The notes: a model not told the origin generated them from the sequence alone. A stretch of DNA of 64,000 bases from Hippopus hippopus (GCA_946811185.2 OX328098.1:42905650-42969649); one strand, 5' to 3'. Numbered from the stretch's first letter, positions 30,124 to 40,705 are shown. Numbers and translations: made by a program.

Positions 30124-33100
30124 GTAAGCTAAGACTTAACTCTATACCACATGACAAAAATGTAGACTTTTTGTAATTGAAAGCATTAAGCAGTCAACAG
30201 AATGATTGTGACTCAAAAAATAGATGAATTCCTGGCTTTAATTTTGCAGCAAAAAGTATGAAAATCTTCTTGTCTGTCACCACTGTAACTACCAGGGCAA
30301 GAGCTTTGATGCTTTGTATTAGGTTCCAATGTTATTATAATACACCACTTCCGAGATTTTTCAAGTTACTGAACTAGGATTGAAAATGGAACTTGCCCCA
30401 GGAGTCAGATGTTTTATAGTGAGTTGTAGAAGGAAAATTTAACATATCATATAGTCCTAATCATTAGGCTTACAGCCATAATATTTCAGAGCTTGAGACA
30501 GAGGGAGTGATTTTGATTTCAAAATAAAATATTAATTATTCTCCACTAAACCCTATGTTGTGGATACTCATTAGAATCTTCTCATTGAGACGATTCTAAT
30601 GAGTACCCACAACATAGGGTTTGGAAGAGAAATAATGGATTTAGACTACCATCACTCCCTCTTATCTTGAGGGATATCTTATATTTGATACTACCAACTA
30701 ATAGATCCCAACTATAATTTTCAAATTTCAATCACAAGGTCAAAAATTATCCCTTTGCCTGGGAGGGGTGATGTTACATGACATATCAGGTGAGCATGAG
30801 GGCCACTATGGCCCCCTTGTTCTGTAAACCAGTTGTAGTGGTGGATCAATGGAAAATAATTTTGTGTTACATATTTTACAGGTTGTACAAGAGTATGAAA
30901 GGGCTGTGATATTTAGACTTGGAAGGTTGCCCTCTGGGGGTGCCAAGGGACCAGGTATGTGACAGACTTCAAATGTTTGGTTTTCATCTCAGTGGAGCCA
31001 CTAACTCTTAACTGGAAATAGAATTTCAGACTTGTCCATATTGGAAGCATTATATAGATGACAGATTGATTTAGGCCCCATTTTGTCTTTGAAATTGTAG
31101 AAAACAGTTTGTAAAAAGGAAACATTGCCTGTAACCAGCATTTTCTTCTTTTTTAACAAGGTTTTCTAAAGTCTTCTATGTCAGGTTGTTGAAAAATAAG
31201 ATCTTTGTAAAAGGTATACAGGTTTATTAACATTATGGTTTTCATTGTCTTATATTCCATTTGTTTTGTAAAACGAGCTAAAATACAAAATGACAGACTG
31301 CTGATGAAAATTTAATGAGTTATGGTATTGAAAATGATGATCATTTGTATGATTAATTGATTGATTAAATTATGTTTTATGTAGCTTTGAGCAGTATTTT
31401 AGTTATATCACAGTGTCAGCTCACATATTCATGTATATCCTGGGTTTCAAAAGTACTAGGTTAGGGCTCTGAATTGACTTGTTTGAAGACTTTTCATGAC
31501 AAAACCCACCGCTTGGAGTGTGGATCAAACCAGGTGCCACAAGAAAATAAACCACACAGCAGATCATTAACTTTAAAAAGTATGAGAAATGTGGAGAAAA
31601 TGTTACAATCAATACAGATATTAAAGAAAAAACATATCAGGAAGTTCTTTGTCACAATGTCCAATTTTGTTTAACTATAATTGTATGGATTACTTGAACA
31701 GAAGCATGAAGAAATACTTGTCTTTTTCCTTGTGAAAAGGAAGTTTAATGCATCTGCAAAAAGTATTGACCTAGGTCAGCCTGCACAGGCTTTTTGCTCT
31801 TGGTAAATTTTCTGCAAGTTCAAAGACCATTCTACCTCAGGATTCCGTAGGTTGTCAGACAAAGTGGATTTTATGGATCCATAATTACGTGACAGCTTGC
31901 ATAGTATGATGATCACAGAGAAGCAATTTTGCGATATGGCTCAAAAATAGAGATAAATGCTTGACAAAGTACCTAATCAAGAGGTTTTATTTGTCAAGAA
32001 AGAAAAACTTAACAAGGCAATGAAACATGTACTAACTGAAATGGGAACAGAAAACTCAATAATGCATTTTCTTTACTCTTTACCAGAGGACAAACTTTGA
32101 GACTTGACAAGATTTAACTGATTTGCAGGCAACAAATTAATCCCTTGATGACCCTGAGTGGGAAGCCTTATGAAAACATTGTGGGATAAGGAGAAAATGC
32201 TGGTTACATGTTTTCTTCCCTATCAAATACAAATTCCATCATTTGAGCCACATTGTTGTTGTCTGCAGATGCTTTCAAATTTGACAAGTCTACAATTTTG
32301 TCATGCAGTAAAGAGTTAAAGGAGGCCCAGATAATGAAATGTGTTGGAAGGGTAACAAACATTGTGGGAAGGGAGCAAAATGCTGGTGACCAACATTTTC
32401 CTCTTTTCTATCATTGTTTTGTCAGGCTCATAGAAACACATAATTGTTTGGTAAAGCGATAGCCTATTACTTTACCGGCCTGTACAAAACTAGTTTAGTT
32501 TACATAAAAGACTAACATTTGAAGGCAAGGAAAATATTTCCTTCCAAGTGCATGGAAAACATTGTGGGAACAGGAATGAATGGTTTTAGTATGCAGTTGC
32601 TCATTTTCCAACAATGTTTTCCAAAGCATTATCCATAGGAGTTTGAAATGTCCTACTGGGAAAGTAATAGCTTAATCCTTTACTACACTAGGCCGGCTTT
32701 AAGCAACCTGGAAAAAGACAGATATTGAAACATTGTGGGAAAAGGAGAAAATGCTAGTAACCAGCATTTTCTTCTTTTCCCACAATGTTTTCTATCCTCC
32801 CCCGACCAAATTAATTTTTAGATCACACTTATGTTGCCATCCGCAAATCCTTTCAATTTGGACAAAATCCAAAATGTTGTTGTTTGGCTAAGAGTTAAGA
32901 CTGCTCATGGGATTGTTTTATGGAACATCTATAGGCTGTATATGGTGTCTGTTTTTATTTCCATTGATCCTACCCCCCCCCCCCCTCCCCCCACAGCAAT
33001 CTTCTTATTTCTAGATAGATTTTGGTGAACAGATTGTCTAAACCTTTCAGTGAACTTAGGGGAACAGCAGATACTTTTGTGAAGAATGCATAGAAAGAGG

Positions 33101-36100
33101 AGTTGGCTTTGGCATTAACTGTTGAAATATTGTGAGATGTTGGTGCTATACTGTCTTGTAATTGATATAGATATGTTTGAGAACATTTCAGTCTAGTTAT
33201 CCTGCACTTGGAAGGCTTAGAGAGGTGTATCCAGGTTCTATATATAGCGAAAGTGTTACATGTCTTTTAGACACACTAATGACTTATTACCAAATGACAA
33301 AATTTTGGAATGAACCAAGTTGAAATAATTTGCAGATGACAAATTAATGTTGCTAAAATGATGAATTCTGTCTTTGATAGGGTAGAAAACAAAGTTGGAA
33401 AATGAGAAAATACTGGTTGCCAGCATTTTCCAATTTTACCACATTGTTTTCAAGAGCCTTCTCCTTCAAGATCGTTAAAACTCAGGATTGTATGGTAAAG
33501 GGTTAACATAGAATTTTTGTTACTGTGGAAAATAAGTGACAGATTAAACCGTTATCACACAGTCCCACAGTTCCCACAGGTTAAACAAGCCTGCTTTTAA
33601 AAACATTGTGGGAAAAGGAGAAAATTCTGGTAACCATTATTTTCTCCTTTTCCTACAATGTTTCTTACCCTATCAGAGAACTTAAACTCATTTGAACTAA
33701 TTTGTAAATTGTTGTCTGCACTTGATTTAAACTTAAAAGAGTCTGAAATTTGTTGTTTGAGAAAGGGTTATTAAAAAAGATCCTTCTTTACTAGTAGAAT
33801 GTGGTACAGAATTTGATTTGCTGATATGGTCACATGATCTTGATACTAAAACTGGAGCACAAAAAGGACTGGCTTTTCTTTGAACATGCTGTTCTGTCAT
33901 CTGCAAGAGCTTTAACTTTTGACATGCCTAAAATTTTGTTGTCTAGTAAAGATTTAAATGTTAAGACTGTAATTTTGTTTAATTTTTCAGGAATCTTCTT
34001 CATTATTCCATGTATAGAGAGCTATACCAAAGTAGACCTGAGGACAGTGTCTTTTGATATACCACCCCAGGAGGTTTGTAACTTGCAGCTATATATACAA
34101 TTACTATATGTTATATTTTCAGACATAATGATGCTCTATGAAACAACCTTTGGCAAGAAAGCTTTCAAAAACATTGTTGAAAAAGGAGAAATTGAATACC
34201 AGCATTTTCTCCTATACCACTAATGTGTTTTAAAAGCTCCCTTCATCAGGGCCTTAAAATCACTGGATTGTTTTGCAAAGGGTTTGAAATGGTCCAAAAA
34301 TAGCTAACACAACTATAAGTTAACCGAATTAATAGTTCTTTTCGGTAGCTTTGTGAAAACTGTGACTTGAGGGCTTCTGTGAGAAACTGATGAGCCTGGT
34401 ATATATATAATTTTGCTGCTCAGGTATAGTGAAGGATGCGCTTTGGGCAATATCAAGAATATGCATCATCGCTCTTTGGTGTCTTGGCATGCTCAGGTAG
34501 GAAAACTGTTGTTTCTAGAGTGCTGTTGATGCATGAAACCGTTACCCTTCTGTGGAAACGCAATCTTGAGTTTTAACAACCTTGAGAAAGAAGGCTTTCT
34601 AAAACACTGTGTTTGAAGGAGAAAGTAATGGATTTCTACTCTTTTATAGACAACCTCCATTTTATGAGCTACATGTACATTGAAATTGGCATCTGCAAAT
34701 GCTTTAAAATTGCATGGGTCTAAAATGTTGTTATTTGGTAAACAATTAATTCTTTCCCTTCTGATACAAGTTTGCATATGAGAACATGGAAAGATATTTG
34801 TAAAATGTTGGTAATCAAGGTGAGTTTGGTTTGATATCTGGGTCCACGTTAACCAACATTCTTGGTCTAAATATGGATTTTGAAAGTAACCCAACTTCTC
34901 AACTTCTGATTGGCTGAACCATTTGGTAAAAGGTAATTCAATATGGTGTTGTTGGACTAAGGAGTGAAAACTCAAATTGATAGACATATTTTTACAGGTG
35001 TTAACAAAAGACAGTGTTACAGTATCCGTGGATGCAGTTGTGTACTACAGGGTGTCCAATCCCACAGTCTCAGTGGCTAATGTAGAGAATGCCCATCACT
35101 CCACAAGGCTTCTAGCTCAGACAACGTTACGAAATATCCTGGGTACCAAGAATATGACAGAAATTCTCTCAGATAGAGAGGCTATTAGCCAAGGCATGCA
35201 GGTAACTGTAAGAGCAACAAAATTAATAAGTAAAAGTGAAATTTTCAGTTATGAAAATAATATGCAAATAAATTTTGTTTGAAGGTTGCTTTTGCCTAGA
35301 ATGTCTCAGCATGGCATGTTGCTTTTAGCCAGAACTTGTCAGCATAGCAGACAGTGTAGAATAGAGACCAGGCTTTATGTTTTATGCAGTCTTATATTGA
35401 TTCATACTGGTTACAAAATCAATAATAATCGTGAAAGGTTACTTTTAGATGTTCTTATGGCTAACTACCAGTATTTTGTATTTAAGGTAAATCTTTGACA
35501 AATCCAATCTTTGGCTTAGACAAAATTTTGTCATAGGTTGGCGTAGAAAAATTCTAACCTTGATTGGATGAGACAAAGTCTTATACTTGATTGGCTTCAA
35601 TAAAGATACCTCAACCAATCGAAAGAACTTGGTAATTGAAGATGTTTATAGTGCAAGGACCTTTTAAAGAGTTGTTTTTCTGGATGTATCTGGGTGCCTT
35701 CAAATATCGGTTGAGAGCTATATTTCTTGACACAGTGTGATATCAGTGTTTCAACTTGTGGCAAGCCATTACTTGCTTATATCTCTGTTATTTTTTGTAG
35801 ACAACTTTGGATGAAGCCACTGATAGATGGGGAATAAAAGTGGAGAGAGTTGAAATGTAAGTTCACAAGGTTGCCCCAAAGTTAGGGAATACCTTTGTTT
35901 ATTTGCTTTGATTTCACACTTGATTTTAGCAACAGGGCATTTACGATGTACAAGCATTTTCGTTGTTGATACCATAGAAAGTTTTCCTTTTGAATTTTGT
36001 CATAATCTTTCAGTTAAAAACTTGCATTTAGACAAAAAACCTTGTGAAATAGTAATGAAATACTATGAATATTTATTGGAAATAGTGAGTCATCTATGGT

Positions 36101-37329
36101 TTTTTTATGTGGCTTTTTTTATCAGATCGCAAGATTTTTTATGCTGCTTTATAGCTGACTGCTTTTGACAAAATGACAAATGCAATATTGTATCTTTCTA
36201 TCGAGAAACTTTTATCAAGTATTTTTGTGTGCGTGTGTCTTTACAGTAAAGATGTCAGATTACCTGTACAGTTGCAAAGAGCAATGGCTGCTGAAGCTGA
36301 GGCTGCGAGAGAGGCAAGGGCAAAGGTAAAGTAATCATGGCATCTATTTATTGTCAGCTAAGTATTGTATCAAACAGTTTGGGCAATATATAGAAATGTA
36401 TGCGCTATGAAAAAATAAGATTGATCAAAATAATGAATAAAAAATTCAAAAAGGAAAAGACAGAACAAATTACATGTGATGCAAATAGTAACTATTGTAC
36501 GCAAAAAAATAAACAACCAGAAAAATGTAAACACCAGAGAAATACTGTCATGTGGAAAAGCAGAATATAGGTTTTAGTTAAGAAATAAGAAATTTAAAGT
36601 ACAGATACACTTATTTATCTTGACATATGCATGTTATTGAATATGTTAATGTATCACACAATCCTGAGTTTTAACAACCCTGAAGAAAGAAGGCTTCTAA
36701 AAACATTGTGGGAAAAATATAACAAATGCTGGTAACCACATTTAATTAGTTGTCTGTGAATGCTTTTAATTTGTGCCTGTCCAAAATTTTGTCGTTAGGT
36801 AAAGACTTAAATCTTTTGGACCTGTTGATAACTGATATATTTCAAGAAAGTTTCAAATTTGTCCGTTGCAGATTGTTTCTGAAGATAAAAAGTCAAACTT
36901 TACCAAACAATCCTATGCTTTTAGGTCCCTGAGAAAAGGTCAAAAGTCTTTTGAAAAGATAGTGGGATAAGGAGAAAATGCTGGTTTCCAATTTGCATTT
37001 TCTCCAATGTGTACTGCTCTGTCAAAGACATATCCCATCATTTGAACCACATTTGTCATCTACAAATACTTTCAAAATAAAAGAGTCTGAAATTTTGCTG
37101 TCTGGTTAAAAGTTGAGCATTCATTTTCATATATTTTTAGGTGATTGCTGCTGAAGGTGAGCAGAAAGCGGCAAAGTCACTGAAAGAGGCAGCAGATGTT
37201 ATTGCCCAAACTGGCGCAGCATTACAGTTACGCTATCTCCAGACGCTTAACTCCATTTCTGCTGAAAAGAATTCCACGATCATATTTCCCTTACCCATGG
37301 ACATGATGTCAAGTTTTATGAAAAAATAG
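30017..37329 (+). CDS. STOM: Stomatin-family (SPFH/band 7) integral membrane protein, seven exons, N-terminal exon not found
   Basis: Joining 30017-30123, 30882-30954, 33991-34073, 34998-35201, 35801-35856, 36247-36325 and 37141-37329 gives an uninterrupted 262-residue frame with GT-AG borders. Order of parts: Cys-Cys at residues 9-10 (likely palmitoylation), a hydrophobic hairpin at about 12-34 with the conserved proline at 27, the SPFH domain from about 36 to 180 ([42 protein letters not shown]), an Ala/Glu-rich helix at about 185-215, and [10 protein letters not shown] at 227-236. Vertebrate stomatin is 288 residues, so about 25 N-terminal residues are missing; the first visible exon starts in phase 2, so an upstream exon must exist. 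Family members are monotopic, cholesterol-binding oligomeric scaffolds that regulate ion channels. The residue before AALQLR is Gly225, where vertebrate stomatin has Pro. It could equally be named as a stomatin/MEC-2/UNC-1 paralogue; the family call is very secure, the exact orthologue is not. Confidence 0.5.
30138..30235 (-). mobile_element. Family 1 MITE, left part only
   Basis: TTAACTCTATACCACATGAC, GAAAGCATTAAGCAGTCAAC, GTGACTCAAAAAATAGATGA, then stops. Confidence 0.5.
30250..30822 (+). mobile_element. Helitron-like element fragment in stomatin intron
   Basis: AAAATCTTCTTGTCTG and GGAACTTGCCCCAGGAGTCA match the 51.8-kb element; right end CAGGTGAGCATGAGGGCCAC then TATGGCCCCCTTGTTC. Hosts the foldback at 30499-30662. 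Confidence 0.5.
30499..30662. mobile_element. Foldback hairpin, about 30-bp near-perfect inner arms
   Basis: AAACCCTATGTTGTGG then ATACTCATTAGAATC (from 30548), inverted as GATTCTAATGAGTA then CCCACAACATAGGGTTT (to 30622). Outer complement CAGAGGGAGTGAT and ATCACTCCCTCTT. Confidence 0.5.
30882..30954 (+). CDS. STOM: Stomatin exon: start of SPFH domain
   Basis: Acceptor TTTTACAG, donor GTATGT. Encodes [15 protein letters not shown] and then SGGAKGPG, the family signature at the beginning of the band 7 domain. Ends in phase 1; the next exon restores the frame with GA. Confidence 0.5.
31008..31218 (-). mobile_element. Family 1 MITE in stomatin intron
   Basis: TAACTCTTAACTGGAAATAG start, GTAACCAGCATTTTCTTC, end AGATCTTTGTAAAAGG. 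Confidence 0.5.
31725..31950 (+). mobile_element. Family 2 MITE, worn, in stomatin intron
   Basis: TGTGAAAAGGAAGTTTAATG, AAAAAGTATTGACCTAGGTC, TTATGGATCCATAATTACGT; the CCCC and GAGCATGGCTC end is decayed to GATATGGCTC. Confidence 0.5.
32073..32458 (-). mobile_element. Family 1 MITE (outer), split by another family 1 MITE
   Basis: Left part TACTCTTTACCAGAGGACAA to GCAACAAATTAA (32140); right part resumes TTAAAGGAGGCCCAGATAAT at 32316 and runs to TTGTTTGGTAAAGCG. The interior matches family 1 on both sides of the insert. Confidence 0.5.
32141..32315 (+). mobile_element. Family 1 MITE (inner), right hairpin arm deleted
   Basis: Flanked by TTAA at 32137-32140 and 32316-32319. TCCCTTGATGACCCTGAGTG start, CATGCAGTAAAGAG end. 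Confidence 0.5.
32672..32898 (+). mobile_element. Family 1 MITE in stomatin intron
   Basis: TTAATCCTTTACTACACTAG start, hairpin 32727-32790 nearly perfect, TTGTTTGGCTAAGAGTTAA end. A decayed piece with hairpin AACATTGTGGGAACAGGAAT lies before it at 32555-32630. Confidence 0.5.
32969..32993. repeat. C-rich run
   Basis: A run of Cs broken by a single T, next to a family 1 MITE; likely slippage tract. Confidence 0.5.
33280..33507 (-). mobile_element. Family 1 MITE in stomatin intron
   Basis: ACTTATTACCAAATGACAAA start, GATTGTATGGTAAAGGGTTA end. Confidence 0.5.
33547..33770 (+). mobile_element. Family 1 MITE in stomatin intron
   Basis: TTAAACCGTTATCACACAGT start, hairpin with two mismatches, GAGAAAGGGTTA end. 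A right-end fragment (CATCTGCAAGAGCTTTAACT) lies at 33895-33960, about 30 bases before the exon acceptor at 33990. Confidence 0.5.
33991..34073 (+). CDS. STOM: Stomatin exon: SPFH core
   Basis: Acceptor TTTTTCAG, donor GTTTGT (weaker than consensus). Encodes [20 protein letters not shown] and then DIPPQE, matching the conserved [12 protein letters not shown] block of stomatins. Phase 1 in, phase 0 out. The intron before it is about 3.0 kb and full of MITEs. Confidence 0.5.
34140..34290 (-). mobile_element. Family 1 MITE remnant close after an exon donor
   Basis: TTTCAAAAACATTGTTGAAA, ACCAGCATTTTCTCCTATAC, CACTGGATTGTTTTGCAAAG. Confidence 0.5.
34537..34750 (+). mobile_element. Family 1 MITE in stomatin intron
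   Basis: AAACCGTTACCCTTCTG, GTTTTAACAACCTTGAGAAA, ATCTGCAAATGCTTTAAAAT, TTATTTGGTAAACAATTAA. Hairpin largely lost. Confidence 0.5.
34998..35201 (+). CDS. STOM: Stomatin exon: SPFH core, largest exon
   Basis: Acceptor TTTTTACAG, donor GTAACT. Exactly 68 codons, phase 0 at both ends. Encodes [18 protein letters not shown] and later [20 protein letters not shown] and [12 protein letters not shown], the most conserved segment of the family. Confidence 0.5.
35335..35405 (+). mobile_element. Family 3 MITE remnant in stomatin intron
   Basis: GCAGACAGTGTAGAATAGAG and TTTTATGCAGTCTTATATTG resemble the family 3 palindrome; strongly decayed. Confidence 0.5.
35801..35856 (+). CDS. STOM: Stomatin exon: [18 protein letters not shown]
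   Basis: Acceptor TTTTTTGTAG, donor GTAAGT. Encodes the [15 protein letters not shown] motif near the end of the SPFH domain. Leaves two bases (AT) that combine with T of the next exon to give Ile. Confidence 0.5.
36247..36325 (+). CDS. STOM: Stomatin exon: Ala/Glu-rich oligomerisation helix
   Basis: Acceptor CTTTACAG, donor GTAAAG. Encodes [20 protein letters not shown] and then REARAK, the amphipathic helix that follows the SPFH domain and mediates oligomerisation in the family. Phase 2 in, phase 0 out. Confidence 0.5.
36650..37117 (+). mobile_element. Two family 1 MITE copies before the last stomatin exon
   Basis: First 36650-36812 (hairpin right arm deleted), second 36893-37117 (CTTTACCAAACAATCCTATG to TGCTGTCTGGTTAAAAGTTG). 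The second ends 23 bases upstream of the final exon. Confidence 0.5.
37141..37329 (+). CDS. STOM: Stomatin terminal coding exon and stop
   Basis: Acceptor ATTTTTAG. 62 codons and a TAG stop. Encodes [20 protein letters not shown], then [12 protein letters not shown], and ends with [13 protein letters not shown]. The tail after the last conserved block is several residues shorter than in vertebrate stomatin. Confidence 0.5.
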   Translation: MIAAEGEQKAAKSLKEAADVIAQTGAALQLRYLQTLNSISAEKNSTIIFPLPMDMMSSFMKK

Positions 37330-37356
37330 GGAACATGTACTTTCAACTCATTGCTG

Positions 37357-37362
37357 AATAAA
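37357..37362 (+). promoter_or_regulatory. Probable poly(A) signal of the stomatin gene
   Basis: AATAAA 28 bases after the stop codon. A family 1 MITE starts about 25 bases further on, which is where cleavage would be expected, so the 3' UTR may be very short or end at the MITE border. Later signals could also be used. Confidence 0.5.
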
Positions 37363-37386
37363 TCAAATGTTTTACACACCAGTCAT

Positions 37387-37613
37387 TAACTCTGTACAAA
37401 ACAAACTCGGATTTTAATGTACCTGGGAAAGAAGCCTTTTGAAAACATTGTGGGATAAGGAGAAAATGCTGATAACCAGCATTTTCTCCTTTTTCCACAA
37501 TGTTTTCAACTCTGTCAAGGACAAAATCTGCCATTTGAACCACATTTATTTTGTTGTCTGCAAATGCTTTCACTTTGGACCAGGCTAAAATTTTGTTGTT
37601 GGTAAAGAGTTAA
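37387..37613 (+). mobile_element. Family 1 MITE right after the stomatin poly(A) signal
   Basis: TTAACTCTGTACAAAACAAA start, hairpin nearly perfect, TTGTTGGTAAAGAGTTAA end. Confidence 0.5.
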
Positions 37614-38215
37614 TAAATTGAGAAAATATGTTGGGAAAGGAGCAACTGCTTGTGTCAAGCAATTGCTCTTTTTGCCATGTTGTCTATACATCAAAGAAAA
37701 GAAAAGTTTCCTCTTATTCAAATGTTTGACCTACATGTGGGCTGCAGTAGTTTGTGGTATTCTTGACAAATCAATTTAAACAAGACTTTTAAGACCTTAT
37801 GGTTGGCAGCTTTTACAAAAAAAAATTGTGTTGGGAAAAAAATAGTAGTGACTATGAAAATTTTCCCTTCAGATATTTGCCTGTTATGTAATTTGTGAAA
37901 AACAACAGTAATTTGTATCACAGCATACCGATACATACTGTAATGGGTAAACTCTAGGACTGTATTACATGACCTCTGATAAATGAAGTGGATATTTTTA
38001 GTCAATGGTAAATGCAAATGTTGCAGTTGCTTTGATTAGAAGATCAGTATCAGTTGTCAGATACTTTAGATGCCAGACCAGACTGATCATCTGTGGCACA
38101 TTGATATTTTATTTATTTTGTCTTCAGAGATGGCTAAAGTATAAGAGTTAAAAGTACATTTGTTACTGTTGTGTTGTTTTATCATTATCACTATTCAACT
38201 CTATGGCATGAAGCA
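37614..38215. other. No gene; one short hairpin
   Basis: GGAGCAACTGCTTGTGTCAA then GCAATTGCTC at about 37640-37671 is a small hairpin; otherwise nothing supported. Confidence 0.5.
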
Positions 38216-38217
38216 AT

Positions 38218-38443
38218 GAACTCTTTACCAGACAACAAAATTTCAGACTTGTCCAAATTGAAAGTATTTGCAGTTGACAAATATAATGCAGCTCCAATGA
38301 TGGGATTTGGCCATAAAATGTTATTGTGGGATATTATGGGAAAAGGAGAAAATGCTGGTTACCTGCATTTTCTCTTTTTCCTAGAATGTTGTCAAAAGCT
38401 TTCTTGTTCATGGTCGTCAAAACTTATAATTGTGTGATAAAGC
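38218..38443 (-). mobile_element. Family 1 MITE
   Basis: GAACTCTTTACCAGACAACA start, hairpin 38330-38395, ATTGTGTGATAAAGC end. Confidence 0.5.
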
Positions 38444-38855
38444 TCAAGAAAAAACTCATCTATCACTGAGAATCAGTTATTGTTAATACTTAAGATTTTT
38501 ACCTCATCTGGAAACAAAGACCACAGGTTGAGCTCAGTTATGATTTACTTTTTGTCCACTATGTATTGTCCTTCATTCACATTTGACATTAAGCTTGTTC
38601 ACTTGTAAGGCTACACTTTCAATTTGGTCATTTTGAAACTTTGTGTGACCGTTTGTCAGGTGATAGAGTGAGTTATGTGTTATTATGATATTTTTATTAT
38701 CATTGTTAATTGTTGAAATCAGTTATTATTTTTCATTAGATGTGATGTATAAAATATTTGTTTGTCTTTAACACAGTTACTTCACACATTCATGTTTCAT
38801 ATCCCTACAGTAGCTTTATAGGCAGCTTTTGAACACTTTTCTGAATATAAATAAT
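38444..38855. other. No gene or recognised repeat
   Basis: AT-rich sequence with nothing supported on either strand. Confidence 0.5.
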
Positions 38856-38859
38856 TGTC

Positions 38860-39090
38860 TTACTTTTTACCAGACAACAAAATATTAGAATACTCCTAAT
38901 TGATTGTGTAAGCAGCCAAAAATTTAAATTTAGCTGAAATGATGGAATTTGCCTGTGAAAGAGTACAAAACATTGTGGAAAAAGGAGAAAATGCTGGTAA
39001 CAGGCATTTTCTCCTATACCCACAAACTTTTTTAAGCCTTTCAAAGACAAATCTCATCATTTTAAATGCACTCCCTTTTTTTTTTTTTTT
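38860..39090 (-). mobile_element. Family 1 MITE
   Basis: TTACTTTTTACCAGACAACA start, GCTGAAATGATGGAATTTGC, hairpin GGAAAAAGGAGAAAATGCTG; right end replaced by a T-run at 39075-39095. Confidence 0.5.
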
Positions 39091-39189
39091 TTCCAGCATA
39101 TATATTTTTCCTTGTGGACAATTTGAAACTTGTTGTGTTGTAGAGGTCTTAATTTGTTTCTATCCACAGATATATCCAACTTTCACATA

Positions 39190-39419
39190 TTAACCCTTTA
39201 CCACACAATCCCGAGTTTTAATGACCCTGAGAAAAAAGCCTTACGAAAACATTGTGCAAAAAGAAGAAAATGCTGGTTACCAGCATTTTCTCCTTTTCTC
39301 ACATTGTTTTTGTACCCATCCCAAAACAAATTTCTATTTTCCAGTCACATTTATTTTGTCATCTGTAAATGCTTTCAATTTGTATAAGCCTAAAATTCTG
39401 TTGTATGGTAAAGAGTTAA
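39190..39419 (+). mobile_element. Family 1 MITE
   Basis: TTAACCCTTTACCACACAAT start, TTGTATGGTAAAGAGTTAA end, both TTAA borders kept. Confidence 0.5.
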
Positions 39420-39601
39420 GACTCTTAGTGCTACAAAGTAAAGCATTCACCTTTTAGTCTCTAGGTCTGTATTATGAGACTAGTTGCATTTATTTCTGAT
39501 ATATAAGTTTCACTCTTACTAACCAGATGTATTCTATGCCATAAACTTTTACAAGAATTTTCTAAGTCAGTCCATATGGCTATGTTTGCCTCTTTGATAT
39601 T

Positions 39602-39828
39602 AAGTCTTTACCACACAATCCCGACTTTCAATGACTCCGAGAAAGAAGCCTTTTGAAAACATAGTGGGAAATGGAGAAAATTCTGGTAACAAGCATTTTT
39701 TCCTTTTCTCACAATGTTTTCTACCCTATTAAAGACAAATTCCATCATTTGAGTCACATTTAAATTGTTGTCTGCAAATGCTTTCAATTTGGACATGTCT
39801 ACATTTATGTCATTTGGTAGAGAGTTAA
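39602..39828 (+). mobile_element. Family 1 MITE
   Basis: AAGTCTTTACCACACAATCC start, TGTCATTTGGTAGAGAGTTAA end. Confidence 0.5.
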
Positions 39829-39941
39829 ATGGCTTCAGCTAGTATCATAATGAAAATGGCGTAATTGTAGCCTGGTGGCACCTCACTCCCTGCTAAAGAT
39901 TGACAAAAGTAAATAACTCCAATATCATCCAAAACAGCTGA

Positions 39942-40073
39942 TTCCTTTACCAAACAATCCAGAGTTTTAACAACCACAATGAACTGGATGAATGTTAAAA
40001 CATTGTAAACACTATTTTCAAAAGCCTTTGGCATTAGGGTAGTTAATACTCATAATTGTTTGGTAAAGGGTTA
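39942..40073. mobile_element. Family 1 MITE derivative with two left arms
   Basis: CCTTTACCAAACAATCCAGA at one end and, inverted, ATTGTTTGGTAAAGGGTTA at the other; the right-arm sequence is absent. Confidence 0.5.
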
Positions 40074-40075
40074 CA

Positions 40076-40292
40076 GGTTGACCAGTCCACAAAATTTTAG
40101 ACTTGTTTAATGTAAAAGCATTTGTAGTGGACTGATGATTTTTGTCTGGAGTGATGAGATTTGGCTATGAAAAGGTAGGAAACAGTGGAAAAAGGAGAAA
40201 ATACTGGTTACCAGCATTTTCTCCTTTTCCCACAATGTTTTCAAAGGTCTTCTTCCTCAGAGTTATGTAAACTTGGGATGCTTGGTAAAGGA
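40076..40292 (-). mobile_element. Family 1 MITE
   Basis: ACCAGTCCACAAAATTTTAG start, hairpin 40185-40243 well kept, GGATGCTTGGTAAAGG end. Confidence 0.5.
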
Positions 40293-40299
40293 TCAAGAG

Positions 40300-40700
40300 A
40301 ATGAATTATGTTTCATAATAGGCACTGTAGGTTCACGCTTTTTTAGTTTTTACAATTTATTTTCTTTCTTTATTATGCTTTTATCTTACAGTGTATCATG
40401 CCTACTAACAATTGTTTTATTAAATATTTATTTTACATTAAACCATAATCAGTTTTGTACCATTCTGCACGGGTCATTCTTTGTTTTTACATTTTGTTTG
40501 TTTTGTATAATTGTGTTATTTTCCTCTTTGAACTTGTGATATTTATTTCATTTTTTAACCTCAGCTGTTTCGAAGAAAGTGTTGAAGTAATGTCATGGCT
40601 ATGTCTTCAACTGGATCTGTGTCGCCAATGAGTAACCTATTTTAACATTTGCTCATAACTGTTTTATTTCTTAAGATACTCACTTCAACCACGAGTATAT
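40300..40700. other. No gene or recognised repeat
   Basis: Very T-rich; an 88-codon frame here is low complexity and hydrophobic by composition only. Confidence 0.5.
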
Positions 40701-40705
40701 TTATA

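Noticed and set aside
34493..34987. 164-codon reverse frame inside the stomatin intron
   Set aside because: Crosses a MITE and lacks a domain; intronic.
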